DNA from: CBDDBU01 sp965226045
Lineage (GTDB): Bacteria > Pseudomonadota > Alphaproteobacteria > VGEJ01
Direction: 5' to 3'
Length of the DNA stretch: 64,000 bases
NCBI GenBank assembly: GCA_965226045.1
Contig: CBDDBU010000022.1
Span: 1 to 64,000, forward strand
In this document: one piece after another, positions 24,513 to 32,250 of the stretch
How positions within the stretch are numbered: the stretch's first letter is position 1
How the letters are laid out: each line of letters starts with the position of its first letter
Made by a program: the position numbers and the translations under genes
Notes under the pieces: model-generated
Seen by the model: the letters and a program-made list of their open reading frames with translations, nothing else
The model's database searches: none
What the model was told of the DNA's origin: nothing

Positions 24513-25249
24513 CAGCGGACTCCGGTCTCGATCACGCGCCGTTGGTCGCCTTCGAGCACGAGCGCGCTGAGGTGGCCGGAGAACCAGGCGCCGGTATCGA
24601 CGCCGATTCGATAGGGTCGGAAGTCGACCTCGTCGCTGATCGAATGGCCGTGAACGACGATTTTGTCGAGCGCGGCGTCGCATTCCAGGAACTCATCCCG
24701 GATCCACACGAGATCGTGCGCATCCTGGGCGTCGAGCGCCACGTCGGGCCTAACGCCCGCGTGACAGAAGAAATAATCGCCGTCGCAATGGGTGAGCTCG
24801 AGCGCGCGAAGAAACGCGAGATGGCCGGGGGGGAGGGCGGCCCGGGCCGCCGCCTGCAATCGCCCATAAGCGCCGCGACCGCGCCCGACGTTAGGATCGA
24901 CCTCGTAGCTCTCAAGAGTGGCGTCACCGCCGTTGAACAACCACATCTGACCGCGCGCCGGGTCCTCCAAAAAGTCCAATAGCATGGCCTCGTGATTGCC
25001 CAACAGGTGGATCGCCGCGAAGCCCGGTGGCGGTCCGCGCAGCAGCATGTCAATGACGCGCCGACTGCCCGGCCCGCGATCGATGTAGTCGCCAAGATAG
25101 ATCACGGTCATGGCGAGATGGCCGGCGTCCTCGGCGTCGCCAAGGATTCGCTGGTGGAGCTCGCCGAGAAGATCATCGCGTCCGTGGATGTCGCCCATCG
25201 CGTAAATCCGGCGACCGGCGGGGATACGGCCGAGCGGTTGTTCCTGCAC
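24512..25249 (-). CDS. Metallophosphoesterase, serine/threonine protein phosphatase-like
   Basis: PPP-type metallophosphatase of 245 residues. Metal-binding motifs are complete: GDIHG, GDYIDRGPGS, LGNHEAML, then FCHAG and VHGHS. It resembles bacterial PrpA/ApaH-like protein phosphatases; the target is unknown. It overlaps hldE by one nucleotide, so it is probably in the same transcript as the heptose genes. A role in regulating surface polysaccharide synthesis is possible but not shown. Confidence 0.88.
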   Translation of the reverse strand: MQEQPLGRIPAGRRIYAMGDIHGRDDLLGELHQRILGDAEDAGHLAMTVIYLGDYIDRGPGSRRVIDMLLRGPPPGFAAIHLLGNHEAMLLDFLEDPARGQMWLFNGGDATLESYEVDPNVGRGRGAYGRLQAAARAALPPGHLAFLRALELTHCDGDYFFCHAGVRPDVALDAQDAHDLVWIRDEFLECDAALDKIVVHGHSISDEVDFRPYRIGVDTGAWFSGHLSALVLEGDQRRVIETGVR

Positions 25250-25425
25250 CCGTCGCTCTACTCCCTACGACCTCAGGCTGTCGCCCACGCCGCGCCCGAT
25301 ATATACTGCGGGAGATCGGCGCTGTCGCCATTGATCTCCCTTTCGCCCACAGCCCTCTCGGCGCGCTGTCGCCCCCGAGACCCCTCTCGCGGCGTCGCCA
25401 TCGCCACCATCGCATCGTCTTCCCC
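25250..25425. other. Divergent intergenic region, phosphatase-hldE operon and ABC transporter
   Basis: The 176-bp gap between two divergently read units probably holds both promoters. GATATATACT at about 25298-25307 could include a -10 element; no convincing -35 pair, operator or RNA is seen. Confidence 0.4.
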
Positions 25426-26181
25426 ATGATCGAACCCGCGATCCTCGTCGAGACTCTGACCAAACGCTACGATGGCGTGCTGGCCGTCGATGGCATCAAC
25501 TTCGCCATCGAGGCGGGGACCATCGCCGCCCTGCTCGGCGGCAACGGCGCGGGCAAGACGACGACCATCGCGATGCTTCTCGGCCTCCTCCTGCCGACCT
25601 CGGGCACGGTGCGTGTGTGGGGCGCCGACATGGCCCGCGATCGCTATCGCGTGCTGCCGCGCATGAACTTCTCCTCGCCCTATGTCGATATGCCGCGCCG
25701 CCTCACGGTGGCCGAGAACCTCCGCGTTTACGCCATGCTTTATGGCGTCGCCAACGCCCGGCGCAAGATCGCAGAAATCGCCGAGGCGATGGACATCACG
25801 CCGTTCCTGGACCGCCGCCTGGGCAGCCTGTCGGCCGGCCAGAAGACGCGCGTCGCCCTGGCCAAGGCGCTGATCAACGACCCCGAGTTGCTGCTGCTCG
25901 ACGAACCGACCGCCTCGCTCGATCCCGATACCGCCGACTGGGTGCGCCGCTACTTCTTGGACTACCACGCGGCGACCGGGGCCACGCTGCTGATCGCCTC
26001 GCACAACATGGGCGAGGTCGAACGCCTGTGCACCGACGTCATCATGATGCGGACCGGTCGAATCGTCGATCGCGGCGCGCCCCAAGCCTTGATCGAGCGC
26101 TATGGCCGACAGACGTTGGAGGAGGTGTTTCTCGACATCGCGCGCGGCGGCGACGGCGATCGACCGCGGGTGGCGTCGTGA
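25426..26181 (+). CDS. ABC transporter ATP-binding protein
   Basis: ATPase subunit of an ABC-2 type exporter, 251 residues. Walker A is GGNGAGKTTT, the signature LSAGQKTRVALAKAL, Walker B LLLLDEPTASLD and the switch His in ASHNM. Overall it resembles the NodI/DrrA exporter group. The signature is SAGQ instead of the common SGGQ. Its GTGA overlap with the permease gene shows they work as one transporter. The cargo is unknown. Confidence 0.92.
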   Translation: MIEPAILVETLTKRYDGVLAVDGINFAIEAGTIAALLGGNGAGKTTTIAMLLGLLLPTSGTVRVWGADMARDRYRVLPRMNFSSPYVDMPRRLTVAENLRVYAMLYGVANARRKIAEIAEAMDITPFLDRRLGSLSAGQKTRVALAKALINDPELLLLDEPTASLDPDTADWVRRYFLDYHAATGATLLIASHNMGEVERLCTDVIMMRTGRIVDRGAPQALIERYGRQTLEEVFLDIARGGDGDRPRVAS

Positions 26182-27008
26182 GCTTGGTCGCGCCGCCCGC
26201 CCGTCACGACCCGGCCTTTTCGCCACGGCGCGTGTGGGCGATGGCGCTGCGCTACTTCTATTTGTTGCGCGGCTCGTGGCCACGCTATCTCGAGCTCGCC
26301 TACTGGCCGACCGTGCAGATGATCCTGTGGGGCTTCATCACCCAATTCCTGGCTACCAACTCCACCTACATCGCCGAGACTTTCGGGGTGCTGCTCTCGG
26401 CCGTTCTGCTGTGGGACGTGATGTTTCGCGGCCAGCTCGGCGTCTCTGTTTCGTTTTTCGAGGAAATGTGGTCGCGCAATCTCGGCCATCTGTTCGTGAG
26501 TCCGCTGCGCCCTTACGAGATGATGATTTCGCTCACCGCCATGAGTCTGGCGCGAACCATCATCGGCATCGCGCCGGCCTCGCTGCTGGCGATCGTTTTC
26601 TTTGGTTTTTCGGTCTACGACCTCGGGCTGTCGCTTGCCGCCTTCTTCTTCAACCTGCTGGTCATGGGCTGGGCGATCGGCTTCGTCGTGTCGGGCATGG
26701 TGTTGCGCTTTGGCCTCGGGGCCGAGAGCTTGGCCTGGGTCGCGATCTTCGCGGTGGCCCCGGTCAGCGGCATTTACTATCCGGTCTCGGTGCTCCCCGA
26801 ATGGTTGCGGATCGTCGCCCGACTGCTGCCGTCGAGCTACGTCTTCGAAGGCATGCGCGCCGTCATTCGCGAGGGCGTGGTCCGTTACGACTACATGCTG
26901 ATCGCGGCCGGATTGAACGCGGTTTACCTGATCGGGGGGGCGCTAATTTTTCTCGCCTTTTTCCGCGCCGCCCGAATCCGCGGCCTGTTGCTGCAAATGG
27001 GCGAATAG
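26178..27008 (+). CDS. ABC-2 type transporter permease
   Basis: Membrane subunit of the exporter, 276 residues with about six hydrophobic segments. The N-terminal part RYFYLLRGSWPRYLELAYWPTVQ is cytoplasmic and leads into the first segment. VMFRGQLGVSVSFFEEMWSRNLGHLFVSPLRPYEM matches the ABC-2 (NodJ-like) permease pattern. The start is GTG at 26178, overlapping the ATPase stop as GTGA. Confidence 0.9.
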   Translation: MSLVAPPARHDPAFSPRRVWAMALRYFYLLRGSWPRYLELAYWPTVQMILWGFITQFLATNSTYIAETFGVLLSAVLLWDVMFRGQLGVSVSFFEEMWSRNLGHLFVSPLRPYEMMISLTAMSLARTIIGIAPASLLAIVFFGFSVYDLGLSLAAFFFNLLVMGWAIGFVVSGMVLRFGLGAESLAWVAIFAVAPVSGIYYPVSVLPEWLRIVARLLPSSYVFEGMRAVIREGVVRYDYMLIAAGLNAVYLIGGALIFLAFFRAARIRGLLLQMGE

Positions 27009-27015
27009 CCCGCCG

Positions 27016-28016
27016 TCACAGGGCGCACGCGGTCACAGGGCAAAGGTCGCCATCGGCCAACAGGGCTATCAACGCCATGTGGAGAAGACAGACGACGCCA
27101 TGGATATAGAGCGGGCGACGCACGTCCGCCGAAGTCGCGCGCGCCCGCCAATTACCATCGCCGACCCAGCCGCGCCAACCCGCCCGGCCGGGATCGGGCC
27201 CACTCAGGTTGATCGCGAAGGCGCCGGCTAGGGCCGCGAGCGCGAAACCATGGCGCGGGGATGGGCGTTGGGAAAGTCGCGCAGCATGGTCCGATAGGCG
27301 CTGGCCGGGTTCGCGCCGGGGGCGAACACGCTGGCCACGACGATCCGAAATCCGGCCAGGATGCCGGGCAGGAACGACAGCGCCTCGTTGAGCCGGCTGG
27401 CCGCGAATCCGAAAGCGGCCAGGCCCGAGTCGCGCACATCGAGCCGCGCCGCGAGCCGGTTGACGGCCAGATACCCTGCCAGTCCCGGCAGCCCGAGCAG
27501 CACGTACCAAAACGACGCGGCAATCAGGCCGCTCGCGAGCTGGTCAGTCAGGCGCTCAATCGCCACCCGTGCCACGGCATAGTCGTCTCCGCCGCCATTC
27601 GTCGCGGCGTCCGCCGCCGATTTCGGCCGCTCCAGCCGTCGCACCACGGCGCGTCCCTGTTCGAGCGGCCGCCGCTGGCTCGTCAGGGCGAGCAGTGCGG
27701 ACAGCACCAGAACCCAACCGTAGGGGATGGCCGCGCCGATCAGGGCCACGGCCCCGCCCGCGACAATGCTGGCTACGAGCACGACCATCACCACCAGGAG
27801 GCCGCGTATCAACCGGTTGGTATCGCCCCGGCGGGTCCGATTGAGGCGCGGCTCGACATAGAGCGCGGCCGCGTCGATCAGCAGCGCCGGACCGCGCAGC
27901 CGGGCACGCTGGGCGAGGACGCCGCCGATTGTGGCGTCGATCGCCAGCGCCGCCAGTAGCAACAGCAGCGGTTCAGGCCGCAGACCGGCGGCGGCGACGC
28001 TCAAATCGAGATCCAC
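27016..28016 (-). pseudogene. cobD: Adenosylcobinamide-phosphate synthase CobD/CbiB, frameshifted near C-terminus
   Basis: Integral membrane protein that joins adenosylcobyric acid to the aminopropanol arm of cobalamin. The GTG start at 28016 gives VDLDLSVAAAGLRPEPLLLLLAALAIDATIGG; then come ALYVEPRLNR and the typical DQLASGLIAASFWYVLLGLPGLAGYLAVNRL. At about 27250 the frame is lost after NAHPRAMVS, and the expected end ALAALAGAFAINLSGP...WVGDGNWRARATSADVRR continues in another frame to 27016. One missing base restores a 333-residue protein. The N-terminal DPxxxHPV motif of classical CobD is not visible, so it is a diverged member. No other cobalamin gene is adjacent. Confidence 0.8.
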
Positions 28017-28136
28017 GCGGCGAGGATGCGGACACACCCGCGCGACGTCGATATCTCGGGGCTCGCTGGATCTCGGGGGCCGCTGGGTTTGGGAGCGGGG
28101 TTCGCTCGGCGCGCCGCGAATGGCGTATTGTGGAGG

Positions 28137-28739
28137 ATGGCCCGCTCGGAATCGAAACCGCGTCCCAATCTCCTGTTCGTGGTCGCCGCCTGCGCGATGG
28201 TGCTGTTCACCGCCGAGTTCGTGATCGAGGGCGAAGGCGGGTTCGGACTGCTGCCGCGCGCGCCGGTATTCGGCGGCCCCTTCACGCTGACCGACCAGCA
28301 CGGCGCGCGAGTGGACGAGGGCGACTTCGCCGACAGCTTTCGTCTCATGTATTTCGGCTACAGCCGGTGTCCCGATGGCTGCTTGGCGGGACTGGAGACG
28401 ATCGCCGCGACACTGCGAGCGCTCGGGCCCGACGCGGCGGCGATCGCGCCGGTCTTCGTCACCATCGATCCCGACTGGGATACCCCGTCCGTGCTCGCGG
28501 CCCTGGCCGAACGCACCCACCCCCGGCTCGTGGCGCTGACCGGCACTCCCGAGGAGATCGTCGAGGTCGCGGACGCCTTCGGCATTCGCTACGGCCCCCC
28601 CAAGCCAGGCGAGGGAAGCGCGCCTATTGTCTACGTGCCGATGCTCTTCCTGATCGCCCCCGATGGCGATTACCTCGCCCACTTCCCGGCCAGCGTGACA
28701 GCCGATGCGCTGGCCGAACAGCTCCGCGCCTATCTGTAA
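28137..28739 (+). CDS. SCO1/SenC/PrrC family protein lacking the copper-ligand His
   Basis: Membrane-anchored thioredoxin-fold protein of 200 residues. One hydrophobic segment lies at about 12-30, the CxxxC motif is GYSRCPDGC (Cys 78 and 82), and VTIDPDWDTP follows. In Sco copper chaperones a conserved His sits about eight residues before the GPDG turn; here that position is Tyr166 (IVYVPMLFLIAPDG). So a thiol-redox role may be more likely than copper transfer to cytochrome oxidase (inference). GGAGG is directly before the ATG. It overlaps the YcgN gene in TAATG. Confidence 0.85.
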   Translation: MARSESKPRPNLLFVVAACAMVLFTAEFVIEGEGGFGLLPRAPVFGGPFTLTDQHGARVDEGDFADSFRLMYFGYSRCPDGCLAGLETIAATLRALGPDAAAIAPVFVTIDPDWDTPSVLAALAERTHPRLVALTGTPEEIVEVADAFGIRYGPPKPGEGSAPIVYVPMLFLIAPDGDYLAHFPASVTADALAEQLRAYL

Positions 28740-29179
28740 TGCCGGGCGAACAGCCGTTCTGGCGCCACAAGCGCCTCTCAGAAATGAGCCAGCCGGAGTG
28801 GGAATCGCTGTGCGATGGTTGCGGCAAGTGTTGTCTCCTCAAGCTCGAGGATGTGGACACCGGAGTGATCGACCACACCAACGTGGCCTGCCGCCTGCTC
28901 GATCTTGGCGCCTGTCGCTGCACCAACTACGCGGCCCGCGATCGCCTGGTCCCCGACTGCATCGTGCTGAGCGCCGAGCGCGTCAAAACCTTGCGCTGGC
29001 TGCCCGCGACCTGCGCCTACCGCCTGGTCGACGAGGGCAAGGACCTCGCGTGGTGGCACCCACTGGTCTCGGGTGACCCCGACACCGTCCACCAGGCCGG
29101 CATTTCGATCCGCAACTGGGCGATCTCGGAGCGCGAGGCCGGCGACATCGAGGACCATATCGTCGGCGAGGAACCCTAG
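28739..29179 (+). CDS. YcgN/UPF0260 family cysteine cluster protein
   Basis: A 146-residue member of the YcgN (UPF0260) family, with a putative zinc- or iron-binding cysteine cluster CDGCGKCCLLKLED, CRLLD, CRCTNYAARDRLVPDC and WLPATCAYR. Function is unknown. It is translationally coupled to the Sco-like gene by a TAATG overlap, which hints at a shared metal or redox context. Confidence 0.9.
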   Translation: MPGEQPFWRHKRLSEMSQPEWESLCDGCGKCCLLKLEDVDTGVIDHTNVACRLLDLGACRCTNYAARDRLVPDCIVLSAERVKTLRWLPATCAYRLVDEGKDLAWWHPLVSGDPDTVHQAGISIRNWAISEREAGDIEDHIVGEEP

Positions 29180-29206
29180 CCGGCCCGCGATGAAGGAACC
29201 CAACTC

Positions 29207-30145
29207 ATGACCCAGGCCCCCCAACCTTTGACTGTGGCCCCTCACGGCGTCTACGGCGCCGCGTTGACCCCCCTCGACGCCGATCTCAAGCCCGATCCGC
29301 GCGCCGCCGCCGCGCACTGCCGCTGGCTGCTGGCGCACGGTTGCGACGGCATCGGCCTGCTGGGCACCACCGGCGAGGCCAACTCCTTTGCGCTCGCCGA
29401 GCGGCTCGACCTGATCGCGGGGGTGATCGGCGCGGGCATCCCGGCCGAGCGCCTCATCATCGGCACCGGCTGCTGCGCCATCCCCGACACCGTGCGACTG
29501 ACCGAAGCGGCGATCGAGGCCGGCGCCGCCGGGGTTCTGGTGCTGCCGCCGTTCTACTACAAGGGCGTCGACGATGATGGCCTGTTCGCGGCCTTCGCGG
29601 CGGTCATCGAGGCGGTGGGCGATAGCCGCCTGAAGCTCTACCTCTACAACTTCCCGGCGATGACCGGGATCAGCCTCGGCCTCGACCTGGTGGTGCGGCT
29701 GCATCAGGCCTACCCGGACACTGTCGTTGGCCTCAAAGACAGTACCGGCGACTGGGCGGCCATGAAGGCGATGCTCGACGCGTTGCCCGGGTTCGGCTTG
29801 TTCAGCGGCACCGAGCAATACCTGCTGGCCTGTCTCGAGGCGGGTGGCGCCGGCACGATCTCGGCGACCGTCAATCTGACCAGCGCGCCGTGCGGCGAGG
29901 TCTACCGCGCGTGGCGCGAAGACCCGCCCACGGCCCAGCCGCTGCAGTATGCGTTGACCGTGGCGCGCCTGTTGGTGCAGGGCTATCCCCTCGTGCCGGC
30001 CCTCAAGGAAATCATGGCCCGCCACACCGGTGAGCCGGGCTGGCGGCGGCTTAGACCCCCGCTCACCCCGCTGCCGGGCGAAACGGCCGACAAACTGTGG
30101 CGGGAGTTCACGGCGAGCGGCTTTACGCTGGCGGCGGCGGCTTAA
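29207..30145 (+). CDS. Dihydrodipicolinate synthase/N-acetylneuraminate lyase family aldolase
   Basis: Class I aldolase of the DapA/NanA superfamily, 312 residues. The pyruvate-binding GTTGE motif is in LLGTTGEANSF, the catalytic Tyr in YLYNFPAMTGI and the Schiff-base Lys in VGLKDSTGDW. The sequence differs enough from DapA that another 2-oxo-acid aldolase function is more likely. It lies 27 bp after the YcgN gene, in the same direction. Confidence 0.88.
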   Translation: MTQAPQPLTVAPHGVYGAALTPLDADLKPDPRAAAAHCRWLLAHGCDGIGLLGTTGEANSFALAERLDLIAGVIGAGIPAERLIIGTGCCAIPDTVRLTEAAIEAGAAGVLVLPPFYYKGVDDDGLFAAFAAVIEAVGDSRLKLYLYNFPAMTGISLGLDLVVRLHQAYPDTVVGLKDSTGDWAAMKAMLDALPGFGLFSGTEQYLLACLEAGGAGTISATVNLTSAPCGEVYRAWREDPPTAQPLQYALTVARLLVQGYPLVPALKEIMARHTGEPGWRRLRPPLTPLPGETADKLWREFTASGFTLAAAA

Positions 30146-30180
30146 GGCGAAGCGACCGCCGCGTCCCACGATGTCACCCC

Positions 30181-30223
30181 CACGCGACCCCCTCCCCCAT
30201 CAACAGGGGGAGGGGGTCGCGTG
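30181..30223. repeat. Perfect 18-bp palindromic hairpin, C/G-rich
   Basis: CACGCGACCCCCTCCCCC at 30181-30198 and its exact complement at 30206-30223 are separated by a 7-nt loop. The genes on either side converge, so it may act as a bidirectional transcription barrier, though it has no T-tract. The same CCCCCTCCCCC core recurs around the IS481 element at 45.9 and 47.2 kb. Confidence 0.8.
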
Positions 30224-30263
30224 GCGCACGTCTCGCTTGCGCGCCATCGTGAGAAGCGCCCGG

Positions 30264-32138
30264 CTAGCGGCCCTGTCGCTCTCTCACGTCGATGTCCGCG
30301 GCGTCGCTGGCGAGGGCCGGGACCGGCAGGGCGCGGGGAGGACGGCCGTGGTGGGTGGCGGCCATGAAGTCGCGCCAGGCGCGGGCCGGCAAGCCGCCGC
30401 CAGTGACGCCGTGCATCGGCCGACCATCGTCGTTACCAAACCACAGGCCGGCCACCAGATCGGCGCTGAATCCGATGAACCAGGCATCGCGAAAGTCCTG
30501 GCTGGTGCCGGTCTTGCCAGCCACGGGTCGGTCGAGGGCGGCCGCCCGCCCAGTGCCCGAGGCGATGGTCGCGCGCAGCATGTCGGTGATGGCGGCGACC
30601 GTCGCCGGCGACAGGGCCCGGCCTGGCCCGCTGCCACCACGCCGATACAGGGAGGTCCCGGCGCCATCGCGAATCTCGGTGATGGCATAGGGCAGCACGG
30701 CCTGCCCGCCGTTCGCCACGGCAGCGTAAGCGCCGGTGATCTCCAGCAGCCGCAGCTCCATGGCGCCGAGCGCGAGGCTCGGATGGTTGGCCACGGGCGT
30801 GGTGAGCCCCAGCCGCGCGGCGACCTCGATCACCCGCTTGCGACCGGCGCGCTCGGCGACCTGGACGGCGACGGTGTTGATGGAGCGCGCGAACGCATCG
30901 CGCATCGTCACCGCGCCGCTGTACGCGCCGGCGTAGTTGCGCGGCCGCCAGCCCGCCACGTCGACCGGCTCGTCGTGAAAGACGTGCTCGGGCGTCAATC
31001 CGGCCTCAAGGCCAGCGATATAGACGAACAGCTTGAAAGCCGAGCCGGGCTGGCGATGCGCGGCGGTGGCCCGGTTGAAGGGGCTGTCGCGGTAAGAGCG
31101 GCCGCCGACCATGGCCCGCACCGCGCCGTCGGGCGCCATCGCGACCAGGGCCGCCTGGCTTGCCTCCCGGGTCTGACCCTCGCCGTCCAGCGCCACCGCC
31201 ACCGCCTGCTCGGCGGCGCGCTGCGTTCCCGCATCCAGCGTCGTCACGACCACCAGATCGCGGCCGACGTCACCGACGTAGTCAGGCACCCGATCGAGCA
31301 CCCAATCGGCGAAATAGCGGCTCCCGCGCGAGCTGGCGGTCGGCGCCACCCGGACGGCGCCGGCGCGTGCTGCCGCGGCCTGGGCCGGCGCGATGAATCC
31401 CGCCTCGACCATGGCATTGAGGACCACCGCGGCCCGCTCGGCGGCGCCGCTGGGATTGGCGCTCGGCGCGTAGCGCGACGGCGCCTTCAATAGGCCGGCG
31501 AGCATGGCCGCCTCGGCGAGACCGATATCGCGGGCCGACGTGCCGAAATAGCGCCGCGCCGCCGCTTCTACACCCCAGCTGCCGGCGCCGAAATAGACCC
31601 GGTTCAGGTAGAGTCCGAGGATGGCGTCCTTGCCGAGGCGCTCCTCAAGCCACAACGCGAGAAGAAGCTCTTGGAACTTGCGCTTTAGCGTCCGGTCCGG
31701 TTGCAAGAACAGAGTCTTGGCCAGCTGTTGGGTGATGGTGCTGCCGCCCTGCTTGATCCGGCCGGCGAACAGGTTGACGATCGCGGCCCGGGCGATGCCG
31801 ATGATGTCGACCCCACGATGGGTGAAGAAGCGGCGGTCCTCGACTGCCGTCACCGCCTGAATCAGGACCGCCGGCAGCTCGGAGACCGGCACGGCGTTGC
31901 TGCGCGAGCCGAGCACTGCTATCTCGCGGCCGTCCGCCCCGAGCAGGGTGACGAGCGGCGCGACGGCGCCGTCCGCCAACCCACCGGTGGTCGGCAGGTC
32001 GTAGCCATAGACAATCGTGAGCGCGATCAGCGCTACCAGCAGCCAGGTCGCGGCGACCAGAAACCAGTAAACGCCAGCGCCGAGTGCGTGGCGCGCGCGA
32101 CGCTGGGGCGGGCCCTCGGGTTTGGCCTTGCCTGGCAA
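30264..32138 (-). CDS. Penicillin-binding protein 1A family (bifunctional transglycosylase/transpeptidase)
   Basis: Peptidoglycan polymerase and cross-linker, 624 residues. One membrane segment lies at about 22-45. The transglycosylase domain has VEDRRFFTHRGVD, GGSTITQQLAKTLFL and RKFQELLLALWLE. The transpeptidase domain has the active Ser in GSAFKLF, the SIN triad and KTGTSQDFRDAWF. It is shorter than E. coli PBP1A and lacks room for the OB domain insert. It lies downstream of gyrB, separated by 112 bp. Confidence 0.93.
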   Translation of the reverse strand: MPGKAKPEGPPQRRARHALGAGVYWFLVAATWLLVALIALTIVYGYDLPTTGGLADGAVAPLVTLLGADGREIAVLGSRSNAVPVSELPAVLIQAVTAVEDRRFFTHRGVDIIGIARAAIVNLFAGRIKQGGSTITQQLAKTLFLQPDRTLKRKFQELLLALWLEERLGKDAILGLYLNRVYFGAGSWGVEAAARRYFGTSARDIGLAEAAMLAGLLKAPSRYAPSANPSGAAERAAVVLNAMVEAGFIAPAQAAAARAGAVRVAPTASSRGSRYFADWVLDRVPDYVGDVGRDLVVVTTLDAGTQRAAEQAVAVALDGEGQTREASQAALVAMAPDGAVRAMVGGRSYRDSPFNRATAAHRQPGSAFKLFVYIAGLEAGLTPEHVFHDEPVDVAGWRPRNYAGAYSGAVTMRDAFARSINTVAVQVAERAGRKRVIEVAARLGLTTPVANHPSLALGAMELRLLEITGAYAAVANGGQAVLPYAITEIRDGAGTSLYRRGGSGPGRALSPATVAAITDMLRATIASGTGRAAALDRPVAGKTGTSQDFRDAWFIGFSADLVAGLWFGNDDGRPMHGVTGGGLPARAWRDFMAATHHGRPPRALPVPALASDAADIDVRERQGR

Positions 32139-32250
32139 GCGGCTCTCCGATCAGCGGCGCGCCGTGAACCGCGCCCGCGACCGCCCATATTCTGGGTCGC
32201 GCGTCGAGGTTAGCACAAGATATGGAAAGCGCGGGCCCCCCGCCCAGCGC

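Noticed and set aside
27016..27250. A separate small gene downstream of the ABC permease
   Set aside because: The open frame is the C-terminus of cobD in a shifted frame, not an independent gene.
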